A DNA stretch of 64,000 nucleotides. Source: Bombyx mori. Taxonomy: Eukaryota; Arthropoda; Insecta; Lepidoptera; Bombycidae. Numbering within the stretch: position 1 is the first letter of the stretch; every line of letters starts with the position of its first letter. The notes under the pieces were generated by a model, which was not told the origin of the DNA, made no database searches, and saw only the letters and a program-made list of their open reading frames with translations. The translations under genes and the position numbers were made by a program. The stretch is from contig NC_085114.1 of the NCBI RefSeq assembly GCF_030269925.1, positions 10,744,001 through 10,808,000 on the forward strand, read 5' to 3'. Of this stretch, positions 1 to 20,771 are shown piece after piece.

Positions 1-1
1 G

Positions 2-220
2 CCAGCAAATAGCCCGGACCTCAACCCAATTGAGCTCCTTTGGCACGAAATCAAGAAAAAAGTTGCCACTTATCGTAATACAAATTTGGATGAACTTCAT
101 GAAGCTTTTTGTGGGGCATGGGCAAACATTCCTGTCGAAACATGTCAGAAACTGATAATGTCTATGCCACATCGGTGTCAAGCGGTAATTACTAACAAAG
201 GTTTTGCTACTGGGTACTGA
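2..220 (+). pseudogene. Tc1-like transposase, C-terminal fragment
   Basis: Reading from base 2 gives 72 codons ending at TGA 218-220. The frame opens with the Tc1-family catalytic signature NSPDLNPIELLW, which carries the last acidic residue of the DDE triad, and continues with the helical tail usual for these transposases. The rest of the gene lies left of the window, so intactness cannot be judged. A candidate 3' terminal inverted repeat follows at about 524-555. Tc1-like identity rests on that motif plus the tail; the exact family is not assigned. Confidence 0.85.
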
Positions 221-523
221 TTTTACATGTAATAAAATGGAGCTGTTAAAGATATTATAACACTGAAGATTAAAAGTTTTGTGTAACTGTATTTTTCATT
301 ATACTTTACTGTCCTTAATTAAATGTCCAACTACAGAATTGTACCTTAATATTTAATACATGTTTAATCTTTGATATTAAATACTTTTTCTATTTATTAA
401 ATCTTTTATTTACAGCCATTTATAGCATAATAATCGGACCACATTATGCAAATAATAGGTGCTGAGAAATCAATAGGGTTTTATATTTAAATGTACATAA
501 CCAGTTATAGCCCTTCACTATCT

Positions 524-555
524 TGAATGTCCCTAATTAGTTGACCACGACTGTA
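524..555. repeat. Probable 3' terminal inverted repeat of the Tc1-like element
   Basis: The segment ends in GACCACGACTGTA next to TATA, the usual look of a Tc1-type end at a TA target. A related but diverged copy lies at about 306-336 in the same orientation, which resembles the inverted/direct repeat arrangement of some Tc1-like transposons. The matching 5' end is outside the window, so the boundary is inferred. Confidence 0.55.
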
Positions 556-1434
556 TATAATATAAATGTTGAAGATGTCGCATCACTTATACACAGCATT
601 CCCTATTACAAGAGTAATCTGATTTAAGGATGAAAAATGAAGAAAATCACAATACTACACATCGAAAAAGAAGTTTAACTTCATTCACGTGCACCAAGAT
701 GCACGCGCACCTTTTTTTTTGTTTCGTATTACTTACAGTTACACTAATACTTTAAAAAAAATACACACTTAAGATATGAGTTTTGTTAGAAATAAACTAA
801 TAGGCAGGTAGCCACTTATAAAACTGTGTAACAAATAAACCTCAAACGTCCCTAATATATTATAATATCATTTTCATTACTACTTTGATATGTTCATAGT
901 GTTTTTTTTATAATAATAAAAATATAATGGAAGATAGCCATAATTGTTTATTGTGCTCAAAATTATAAAAACATTTAAATTTCATAACCATTTATCAATC
1001 TTATATATTTATAAGATTAATAAGCTTCTTATATAGTTATATTATTTAGTTAGTTATATATGTTGTATTGTTAAAATAAAAACTTCAATGTGTTGCTCTG
1101 AAAGAACAAAGATTTATTTTATTAGTTTTAATCAAGTTATCTTACGTACCATAGTACACTATCACACTATAACACTAACACTAACCTGAAAGAACAAAGA
1201 AACGAAATTTAAAGCTTATTTTATAATCTTGTAGTTATCTAAATATAAATTAATTTTATTAAAATTTTACGAAATGTCATATTGTTTCTCTGTCAAGGTT
1301 GCCGTTTAGATTTTACAACACATGCGCGGACGTTCCAGCACGTTCCATGTCGTCAGCGCATGCGTGACATAATTCAAATTAAAGAAAGGAACAAGACTTT
1401 CTTTACATATTAATTGTTAATTTTTTTTAATTAG

Positions 1435-10725
<9,291 letters not shown>

Positions 10726-10774
10726 ACGCCCGCTCACCACGCAATCTATCACGCGACTCTATTACTTGTTTTTT

Positions 10775-10970
10775 TTTCTTTCTACCAAGTTGATAGCCTT
10801 GACAGGCTATATCAGCGTCGCCTTAACTAGTAGGTGAGCTCACGGGGCTCAAACCGGAGTGTTGCTAACACTGACCCTAGCAAGAGCAGTGCTTCGCAGT
10901 ATCTACCACCGGATCGGAAACGCGACCCACTGAGAAGATCCGGCGAGAAACTCAGTGGGCTGATTAGTTG
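10775..10970 (+). repeat. Dispersed repeat family A, copy 2
   Basis: Has the family blocks AAGTTGATAGCCTTGACAGG, GGGGCTCAAACCGGAG, CTACCACCGGATCGGAAACG and GAGAAACTCAGTGGGCTG. It begins 50 bp after the BCR/ABR stop codon and so probably lies in the 3' UTR. Its right edge abuts the inverted-repeat element at 10971. Confidence 0.75.
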
Positions 10971-11348
10971 TATAAGCCGCGTCAATAAAGAAACGAATCG
11001 AAAATGGCGTCTTATGTACCTGCACTGACAGATGGTAGGGTCAACAAAATAAAAAGAAAGATAGAAAGAAAAGGTCTTTATTGTAAAAAAAAAGAGAATA
11101 TACTTTATGCCCTGGCAGGGGGAGAGGTGTCTCATCTGGGATGCAACTTGCGTAGATACTTTTGCTGCCAGTCATCCAAGTCGCACAAGTGGAAAGTGAA
11201 AAAACTCGAACTCAACAACAAAGTCAGAACTGATATTTTTTTGCAAGCAGTACGCGCCGTGTGCGACTAAAGACAGCAATAGTTTAGAATGAGAGCGCAT
11301 GATCGCCGCCGCCATTTTAGATTCGTTCCTTTATTGGCGCGGCTTATA
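10971..11348. mobile_element. MITE with about 38-bp terminal inverted repeats
   Basis: The left arm starts TATAAGCCGCGTCAATAAAG and continues to AAAATGGCG; the right arm (about 11308-11348) is its inverted copy, ending TTGGCGCGGCTTATA, with a few mismatches. The 378-bp element has no convincing coding capacity; an open frame at 11004-11270 overlaps the arm and has no recognisable domain. A TA duplication is possible at the ends. Confidence 0.75.
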
Positions 11349-14300
11349 GCATCGAATATTCACAACTGCTTCACAACTGCACCTTACTTACATTCTGAAC
11401 GCGGCTGTCAATAATTTCAACGAAGCGTCTCTACAAAACATACTCGTTAACATTTTTAAAATGAAGACAATGAGTCAGTTGCAGCAAAAGTAATAATTAA
11501 CGCTTATTCAATTATGCTTAAGAATTTTTCATAAAGGTTATGAAATTTGTCGATCAAAAAGTAACTGAAGTAATAAGTACATATAATTCTGTATTAATCC
11601 GAATTCGTGACGCATTGAGATCCCTTAATGAACTCAAACGGTATTTACATTCCATTATCAATTACAAAACCGACTGATTTCTGATATGAATTAAAAATAT
11701 TTATAGAATGAATGTGTCGCAAAATACGGGTTGAGAAAATGATTTTCAACTATTGATAATAGAAGCTCCACGAAACAATATCATATGACTTGAGGAAGTT
11801 TTCAATTAAATCTTGACATAGGTACTTCTACTTGACAACCTTAGATACTTATTAACAGTTGAATTGACACACTGAATTACGATTTATGGAAAATGGTTTC
11901 GGAATGTCCCCATGATGTATGTGTAGACAGGGCGTCTCGCATTTGAAACAACATTGAAATCAGAAATGGATGCTATGTCTCAGTATAAACATGTTACAGT
12001 AAAAACCAGATGTATTAATCAGATGTCTTACCTTTAGATTGCATTAACCTTTGGTATGCGGGAGAGGTCGCATATCTCCACCGACTCTGCTACGACACAA
12101 CCCGAAAATTTAATATTTTCGAAAAGATTTTTGCACATTACATTATTATTTGATGTTACAATAACAAATGCACCTTGTTAAGTGAAATTTTATTGCTAAA
12201 ACATTTGTTAACTTATGATTCGCAATGGAATAAAATTGCAACACAATCGTGCCATTATGAATATTCCGTTATTTGCAGTATTATTTATTTTATTTATTAT
12301 TTATGATGGCAAAATGTCTATGGAAGTTGACAGTTTTAAATCACCCTAAATTCAATTGTATATCTAAGGTCGAACATGTCATTGTGTCGGAAGGAAACTG
12401 AGCAACGATCCGTACTTACACAAAATACGGCCAGAGCACTGAATATATTATTGATGCGCATATCAAAGGTTAAAAAAGGATGTTTTCATGTTTACTCATT
12501 ATTTGAATGTTTGTCATGATTTGACTACTACGAGAAATCATAAGCACGGCGAAATAATTTCAGTTAAGTAATTTTTATCTACCATTTAAATCAGATTCTA
12601 GTTTGAAACTACTTTTCTAGAAAAATTTAGTGCTAATAAAAGTATTTATTCAAATAATAAAGCTACTTTAGTAGTCAGAATGAGATGTAGTCTAAAACTG
12701 GTCTTTACTGTAACTAATTAAATGTATTATGAACCTTTTTAAACGCTCGTTAAAATTAATAGAATATACAGAATTTTATATGTATTTTTCGACCGATTTA
12801 AATGAAACTATGGCCTATCGCTCAATATAGAAATAAACACAAAATTTAAGTCCAAGTTTATCGCTAATCCTCACAAGAAAAAACGTCCAAATTGGTGTAG
12901 CCACCTGGTGGACATTACGTTTTCAAGCACATTCTTTAATATGCGGATTCGACCTTACGCTGTGATTAAATAAACAAAAATATGTATCATTTGCGGAAAC
13001 AGCTCTCGTGCCATCTACCGTACGCGGTAAAACTATAGCCAACGCTTTCATTGAAACGTTAAAAAACGTTCTGTAAAGTTCCAAATCTGATGGATAAATG
13101 ACGCGTGAATATAACATACAACAATAGATAGAACACGAAGCAACAAATCTTATTTTATATTAGACCTAAATCATCAATGTTAACAATGCAATGAAGTACA
13201 GGGTCCACAATTCCATTTTGACTTCCTAATATTTTGCATCAATTTAACAAGTGAACATGGTTTCATGTACCAAAAAAAAATATCGATTAAAAATATAAAT
13301 AATATGGCAATACTTGTGGTTTGATTAAGCGCATATTCGCTTGCAAGCCGGTTCTAGTAAGGCCAACATATTGACAGATCCTGTCACATAACAGAATAGA
13401 ATTTTTTGAATTTTCAATGTTAGTGATCTCGATTGCAGACTGTTCGAAATTATGAAAATTACGTATTATTATGACTTGGGACCGATGTATAATGAATTGA
13501 TGGTATTAGCGTTATTCGGAGCAGACTGATATTATAAATGTTCATTGTTGGTTTGCTTTCATCAACTGAAACATTTCTAGACAGTTCGTTTTTAGACAGT
13601 AGTCGGTTTTTAGCAGCTGTTTGGCAAAGCTTTTGTACTTTATATTTCAATTGTTCAGTTGTATAGACCTTTAAGAGAAATTTAGTCACTTAGTTCAGTT
13701 CAGTTAATTCTTTGTACATTTTATTATGTTCAAAACTTTTGTCAAGCAAATTTAATTATTTATGAGTTTAGTGCATATTTTTACGCTGTAGAATACTGTA
13801 GATGATAGTACGTGTGTGCTAGAGTTCGATCGTTTTTTAGCATTTTTTATGCTAGTCGTGTGATTTCTTTTGTAGTTTTTATCTTATTAATACTACATAC
13901 AGAGTACATATCTAATACATTATAATGAATTAAACGCTTTTAAATTCTGTTTTTCATGACTTTTGATGGGTTTTTTTTTTACCTATTAGATATGTTCTCG
14001 GTGGAACTGCAGCAGCGCATAGCAATCTAAGTTATATATTAAATCATTGTCGTGCATTGATTTTCTTTACAATTAATATTTTTCACAAATAGGCTTAGGC
14101 GTAAAAGGTTTATGTTAGTACTTAAAAACAAAATATTACCAAAAAAAAAAAATTCTTAGAACAAAGCTAATTTCGTATTATAATTGTGTTACTTAGTTGA
14201 AAGACATTAACTTTTTTACAATCTTTTATTTTGTTGATTAATATTATGATCAGAACTAAGTTAAGAAAAAATACATGTAATTATTATGGTAGAGTTTTTA

Positions 14301-17300
14301 TTAAAAATTATTTATTTTTCACCAAAGATCAGTCACGGACTACGGATACAGTTAAAGTATTCTCAAATAATATTCGGTTTACACGCTTTGTCTCGCCTGC
14401 TCCATTTTGTCTTTGGTGTTTCACGCAAGCCATAACACGCTTAATTAAGACTTGGTAAAGATATACCACACAATTCTTACTATAATTTTTATTTGGGCGC
14501 ATAGGCTAGTCATGTGCGACACTTATAATAACAAATAAAGGGAGTAACTATTATATAAGATCTAGTTGTAATAAGCACGATGACTTCAACAGGGCGTCTG
14601 GTATATTAAATGCATAAATTAATCAAAAAATTGAAATCTTTATCGACTGCATACACATAAAGTGCGGTCTAATTTCTTTCAGGATCACAATAAATTCCAA
14701 AATATTGAGGGAAACTGATCCATATTACATGCACTTCACAGTATCGAGTATCACTACTACGAACGAAAATGAGGGAACACGTTCTAGGTGATAGGAGTCG
14801 CGTTGATTAAGAACTAGACATATAATATTGCTCAAGCAATTTGTTTTATTTATGTGGTCAACTTGCCGTGTTCAGAGCGTGTAACCGGACGGAAGAATTG
14901 ATAGAGGCTAGAGTATCAAATTTCACTTTAATAGATTAAAAGACAAAAATAACAGTTGTTGGACACACTTCATAGGTATGATAGAAAATAGGTCAATAAA
15001 ATCAGCTGTGCATAAAATATATGCATGAAACATTTTAGTGTTATAAAAAGCCATTTTAGTGGAGTTTGATACTATACCCCTTTGATAACTATTTGCATTT
15101 GATTCATGACATTATCACGCGTTTTGCGTTGCATAAAAGTGTTCTAAAACACTAATGTAATTATTCATGAAAAATATCTGTGTTCTTTTGGTATACCAAT
15201 TAATTATATTATTTTGATGAAAAATACATAAACAAACAATATCCTACATAGTTAAATTTGTCCTTTTATACACATTGTTGTTCTGATTATATTATTTCCG
15301 TATGTGTATTGCAAACTTATTTTATGCAATTAGGCTTCTGAGACTGTTCTCATGAAATAATAGCATCACAATAGCTTTATTTGTAATAATGATTTTATCT
15401 TTTAAGAATTAGTGGGCATTTTCATAACAAACTAGGTAATCCAAAATTACTTTTTAAAATGGTATTTTTTACTGTAGGTACCACGACTGGCATCTGGTGT
15501 GAACTTATTATGTCTTTAAAAATTTAAATCAGAATAGCAAACTTGAATCAAAAAGTTATATTAAACAAACTTACATTATATAAAGCCACCTCAATCTTCC
15601 ACAACCACAAAATCAATTGAACCCGTTTATTTCACTAAATTATGCATTATACGAAAATTAAAAAGTACCTTCCAAAAATCCAACAGCTTAAATTAGGAAT
15701 TTGGCAACTGAACCTAAATAAGTTTTAAATGAAATCATCTAAAGAATGTTTAAATGAGAACTACAAGTATTTGTGATCCACATTATTTAAAATAACTTTG
15801 TTATATTTATATTGTCTAACACTATGCTTGTTCAGCAGCTCCAGTTGTGTTCGCCCCATCTCAGTTCCTGTTTGGTCACAAATTTAACACTGGAATCGGT
15901 GTTATTTAAATATTTGTTTGTCATTCCAAAATATTAGAAGGTACATAAGTATTAAAATAAGTAAACATATTAACCTAAAAAGTATTGGAAATAAGCATTT
16001 GTTTAGAATTAAGATAAAATACATTCTTTCTGGATACTTATGCTTTTTTCATTTGTTCAGCATAGAGCTTTGAAATAAAAACAATAATTTTATCTTCATA
16101 TTCCTTTATTAAATTGAATAAATATTATAAAGAGAAAGATTACATGATAATTGGTAACTAATGCCTAAAACTACTCTACATACTGAAAATGTATTTGATT
16201 ATTCACTTGTACTACATATTATATTGTTCTTGTAGCTTATAACTTTTCACAACTATAGTAAAGGTGTACCTGTTACTGCTTAAACAACATTTATTTCCTA
16301 TATTCAAGTATTACATGCATTATAAGATCCATTACCATAAATTACACTTATTACATGGATTATTTTTGCAACCAATTTTTTTAACATTTTTTTGTTGTGA
16401 CAATTTTTTTAAAATTGGAATTGGCAATTATCAATTATACTTATTATGTATTACATACTCATTTATCAAATATGTTAGTGTACGAATGCTGTATTATAAA
16501 GTAGCTATTTATACAATTAGTTTCATTATTAAAGTTTGTATTACATTTTTGTATATAAATGACACTGTAGTTATGTACTTTTGCAATAAATGGTATTTTA
16601 ATACATATACATAGTTTACTCATTCTTCACCTGTATATCAATGATAACCTAAAAAACTTAAAGTTCCATAAATAGGATTTGTTTATTCTAGACTTATATA
16701 GCTTAAATAAAAAATATACTTGCAACTTTCATCTACTACATGTAAGGTGTTTGGAAAAACAATTATTGAAGCCAGTTATTAGCGCTGGTTTAGAGCAGGA
16801 GTATTATGGGCTTAGACATCCATAACCACATAGACTTAAAAAAATAACTACAACTCTACACATACAACTGACTATAAAGTTGGGAATCCCTTTCTCAGCA
16901 TTTTCATCTCAATCTGTGATTATGTTGGTAGATGCGGGCCTATAGACATGTCAGTCCAGGTGGCCAACATTTCTAAATATTCATTTGATTCCTTGTTAGA
17001 CAATTCATAGCTTTTGCTTATTCCTTATAGAATCTGCAAGTTTCATCAGGCAAGTACCTTTTTTGGAGGTTTTTTATCGCATTTGATCAATAAATCAGCT
17101 TCACAAAAAAAAAAACCGCTAGTACCCTATGATGTCCCAAGACTTATTAGCTTTGCCTGTATTATCTTCACTTAGGTCCTTATTTTATGTCACTCAATGA
17201 ATGGTATATTTATCGTGTTGTTATTTATTTTAGGCAATACTTAATAGACAACAGGTCTTCCTTACAAAAATATTCTTCCATTGCCTCTCTGGATAATAAC

Positions 17301-17938
17301 TAACATTTTTATAACTAATATTTTTCAGCTGTGGTTTTGTATAATGTTTATCTTGATTAAAATAGGTATATCTAAAAGTGCAACCTTTTACAGGTATTTT
17401 TCGAGCTTATATTGTACCTTTCATGCCATATTCAGGAGATTTGAAAGGTGCCAATAAAATGGTTAAAACCTATTCTTCCAGTTTTTTTCACTCCTGTTTT
17501 GTTCCAGATATTTTTTCAAGTGCTTAGAGATGTGTGTTACTCTCTCATCCATTTGTTCAGCTTTTTCCTCTAACATATTTGCTGATACAAAAAAAAGGTA
17601 ATCATAATAGTCAGTATAAAAATTTAAGTCTCCTATTCTCTATTCCTTGAATCATCCGCCCTTGTTAACAAATTAAGTAGTGTGAGCATTTAACGGCTAT
17701 CTTATTTTTGTTTTTTCTTTATTCGAAGTCCATATAGTTTGGCCACTTGGAAGGCATGAACCAGAATGTTGCAAATATAATGCAACTACTCTCCCAATGT
17801 CATGCACCCCTTTTAGGAGCAACACAATGTGATCATCTATTTCACAATGTGTTCAATTATTTGGTACATCCAAGGTTTAACAAAAAGTCATATTGAAATA
17901 AAAAAATATTTTAAATCCATTTCTTATAGTTATATGAC
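11349..17938. other. Gene-free AT-rich interval
   Basis: About 6.6 kb between the BCR/ABR 3' end and CRELD. I see no exon with conserved motifs, no RNA gene and no clear repeat. The left part may include BCR/ABR 3' UTR. The right end is likely CRELD 3' UTR: a minus-strand AATAAA (TTTATT on the plus strand) is at 17718-17723, about 215 bp after the stop. The longest open frame (16264-16614, plus) is almost pure Phe/Tyr/Ile/Leu, as expected from AT-rich DNA. Confidence 0.6.
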
Positions 17939-19063
17939 TCATGGTAACTCTGAACTTTGCATGTAAAGATCTATTGAAGGTACTTCAGCTGTATCCTCAG
18001 TGTGATATATATAAAATGAAGAAAACAAGACAACCACAGCTGCTAAAATTTTAGATGATCGGAAAGTAACTTTTGTCAGTAATAACAATCCAAAATATGT
18101 TAAAACTCTTTTCTTGGCATCATTTACAATTTTATTTTTTTGAGATTCATTCAAACACATCCCTGATATTAATATGTCACTTTCTCTGCATGTTGAACAA
18201 TTTTTTCTTCCTGGTCCTGTACATGTTTTGCAGGAATCATCACATTTTTCACATAAAAAGGTGCCTTCTTGATTTATACAATAATCATCATTCTCACATA
18301 CCTGTGGCAATGCACACTCATTAATATCCACACAAGTATTTTCTTGCATTTCCCAACCATTACTGCATGTAATACAGTCATCTAAACTCTCTCCTGTACA
18401 AGCGGCACATGCTGCATGACAAGGTCTACAACTGGCATTTTCAGAAAAGAATTTTTCAGCACATTCTTCACATAAATTGCCAGAATATCCACTTTTACAA
18501 ATGCAAGTTCCGTTGCCCTCCCTTGTACCATCTCCGTGACATTTACCATTTCCACTACAAATTTCATTGTTTAAATTATGTGGGCAAGGAGAACAGGATT
18601 CTCCATAATGGGACAGAGGACAGCAGTTTTGTAATTTCTGAATACACAGCCATGTATACAAATTAACAGTATCATGATCTTCACTGTAATACCAGTTTTC
18701 TAATACATTTTCAGCTACATCTGCTAAAGAGTAGCATTGATCTTTATTAGCCTTTAGTTCAGAACATAAACCTTCTTGAATTTCTACCAAACGAACCTCA
18801 CTTCGTGCATAGGTTTTTAGTTTAGCTTCTTCCCAAGCAACATCGCCCCCTTCGTATTTTCCTCGTGATGTTTTTTTAAACCAGTAATTGAAGGAGTCTG
18901 TCAGAACTTTACATTGCTGACACTCATTCAATACATTAATATTTTTATCGGTTGATGGTGTACTAATTTCCTTACACAGTATTACTTGACAACTAAATAA
19001 TAAGCACAACCAAAGATATTTGTAAGAGTTGGGGTCCATTAAATATTGAAAATTATTAAGCAT
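17939..19063 (-). CDS. Cysteine-rich with EGF-like domains (CRELD) protein
   Basis: An uninterrupted 374-residue frame. A hydrophobic stretch at 15-30 can act as a signal peptide; Met9 (codon starting at 19039) gives a more conventional one than Met1. Then come the CRELD-specific N-terminal region (CQQC at 48-51, AWEEAKLKTYARSEVRL around 76-92), an EGF-like segment (about 155-200), a furin-like Cys repeat (201-245), a calcium-binding EGF starting DINEC at 246, and a second furin-like repeat (270-305). Two hydrophobic segments near the C terminus (320-332, 337-353) resemble the two membrane passes of CRELD1. CRELD proteins sit in the ER and secretory pathway and are linked to protein folding and receptor maturation. 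The absence of introns is notable. Confidence 0.93.
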   Translation of the reverse strand: MLNNFQYLMDPNSYKYLWLCLLFSCQVILCKEISTPSTDKNINVLNECQQCKVLTDSFNYWFKKTSRGKYEGGDVAWEEAKLKTYARSEVRLVEIQEGLCSELKANKDQCYSLADVAENVLENWYYSEDHDTVNLYTWLCIQKLQNCCPLSHYGESCSPCPHNLNNEICSGNGKCHGDGTREGNGTCICKSGYSGNLCEECAEKFFSENASCRPCHAACAACTGESLDDCITCSNGWEMQENTCVDINECALPQVCENDDYCINQEGTFLCEKCDDSCKTCTGPGRKNCSTCRESDILISGMCLNESQKNKIVNDAKKRVLTYFGLLLLTKVTFRSSKILAAVVVLFSSFYIYHTEDTAEVPSIDLYMQSSELP

Positions 19064-19764
19064 CTTGAGATTCGTAGAAACTAGGTGTTTGTATTGTATT
19101 CAAGTTAATATTGTAGTCTTCACTCGCAAGTTGCAATTTAACAAACACCATTAAATTTAAAAATTGATTCAAATTTAAGTAGGTAAGCCAGCGTCACAAA
19201 GTACCTAAATCGAGTTAAGACTTCTCTTCTCTGTGTAACACAATATTGATTTTCTAGATTTACTTACTCTGCGCGTACCAGGGGGAGACACGAGACACCT
19301 TACTTAGTGACATTTTAAAAACCTGTGGAATGCCCCGGCGCGGCGCTTACATATTTGGGTTTTAAAGTGAGGGAATCCATACAGAGTCCCTTCTTTATTT
19401 CGCCGTAAAATCATGTTTTATGTAATTAACATCACAGTTGAAACAATCGGAGTTTTATATTAAATTAATATACATTATATTTCATTTTTCGTTTTTAAAT
19501 TTTCGGCGGTAAAAAGGTCCCGTGTCACAGACTATCTTCTTTTTTCCACCTCTCGTACGCTCTGGCTTACGCATCACAAAAAAGTGCGTTCTTAAACGCC
19601 AGAAAAGTATGACCCACTTCTATTACTCTAACTTATAATAATTGTTTTAACAGAAATTGTTTTATTTATAGTGCGCGCGGAAGCGCTAGTCACCTCCTGA
19701 GGTATGTAATGTTGTTGTGTGATAAGGCCTTTCATTTTGGGAAATGAATTCTACTGTCAGTTTA
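19064..19764. promoter_or_regulatory. 5' flank of CRELD in the CRELD-UTP3 divergent region
   Basis: CRELD (minus) and UTP3 (plus) are transcribed away from each other across 1.7 kb, which should contain both promoters. I see no clear TATA box or named binding site. The rest of the gap holds a MITE (19765-20042) and a dispersed repeat (20120-20370). Confidence 0.35.
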
Positions 19765-20042
19765 TGGAGGGTAGAGGTAAGGAGAACCGTCTCTGTGTGT
19801 AAAAAGTGTCCGTTAAAATCTGCTAAGTAAGGTTAGTGCTACAGTAACAACCGGGTAAATTTTAAAAAAGGCGCTGAAAGTTATTAGAATATGATAGAGG
19901 AAACTGCTCAATTCATATTATACCTCTGCCTATATGCTAGCGCCATTCTGGAGGATTTTTGAACTATTATTTAGTGCTGAAAGTGGGACGCTTTTTCAAG
20001 CTTCCTCCCATATGAGACGGTTCTCCTTACCTCTACCCTCCA
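19765..20042. mobile_element. MITE with perfect 29-bp terminal inverted repeats and TA duplication
   Basis: The left end TGGAGGGTAGAGGTAAGGAG and following bases to GTCTC are matched exactly, in inverted orientation, by the right end finishing TACCTCTACCCTCCA. TA flanks both sides (19763-19764 and 20043-20044). The 278-bp element has no coding sequence. Perfect arms imply recent insertion or conversion. TA targets fit the Tc1/mariner superfamily. Confidence 0.85.
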
Positions 20043-20119
20043 TAGTACAAAGTATAAAGTGTATTATCTATGGTATAGATTAGGCCAACATTGGAGACTT
20101 TTTGGCGGGAACGCGAGGA

Positions 20120-20370
20120 GTGAAGTTGTGTGATTTGTTTTATTTTGTCTATTTAGTGTTTCTTCGGGTTTAAATGTGTAATAATGGTGGTTTATTAACT
20201 TTTTAATATCTGTGAAAGTGCACAAATGTGGGAAAATGACACAAAGCCGCTGGACGTAACTTCTCGGGATCCGTCAAAAAGTCCACTGAAAAAATCTTAG
20301 TAAATGACCACCATTTTACTTTGATTATATTTCATCCCATTTCATTTCATTTAATTTCATCCCAGTTGAT
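20120..20370 (+). repeat. Dispersed repeat family B, copy upstream of UTP3
   Basis: It begins GTGAAGTTGTGTGATTTG, contains GCCGCTGGACGTAACTTCTC, and ends in TTTCA-type pentamer repeats. The same sequence, reversed, lies at 56773-56990 upstream of RBM19. The simple-sequence tail suggests a non-autonomous retroposon with a pentameric tail; class unknown. It ends about 400 bp before the UTP3 start codon. Confidence 0.8.
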
Positions 20371-20771
20371 TAATGTCTCAAATTAATAATTTCATTTAAT
20401 TTCACTCCTTAATATCATTTTTCATAAAAATATGAATATAAATTAAAATAAGACATGACTTAAAGGTCTCAGTTACCAGGTCATAAAATCCCATAAAAAA
20501 AGAAAAGCCTACATACATTGGCTATCGCTAATTTCTAGACATTGTAAAAGAAAAAATACTTTTTGTTAAAGTTTTGGTTGTCATGCTGTTGAGTACCAAG
20601 ATTCAAACCTTTCCTCATTTCTTGTCCCGTATGTACATTAATTACGGTAATAATATGCGTAATATGTAATATTCACGAATGATTCAATTTGCTACAAAAA
20701 TAACCTTAGCCTTGCGGAGTGTCGTGTTAGTTTCAATTTAAAATATTTTAAAACTTTATGATATCGACGTG

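Noticed and set aside
11004..11270. 88-codon plus-strand frame after BCR/ABR
   Set aside because: It begins in the arm of an inverted-repeat element and has no recognisable domain.
16264..16614. 116-codon plus-strand frame
   Set aside because: Composition is almost only Phe, Tyr, Ile, Leu and Lys, as expected from AT-rich DNA, with no motif.
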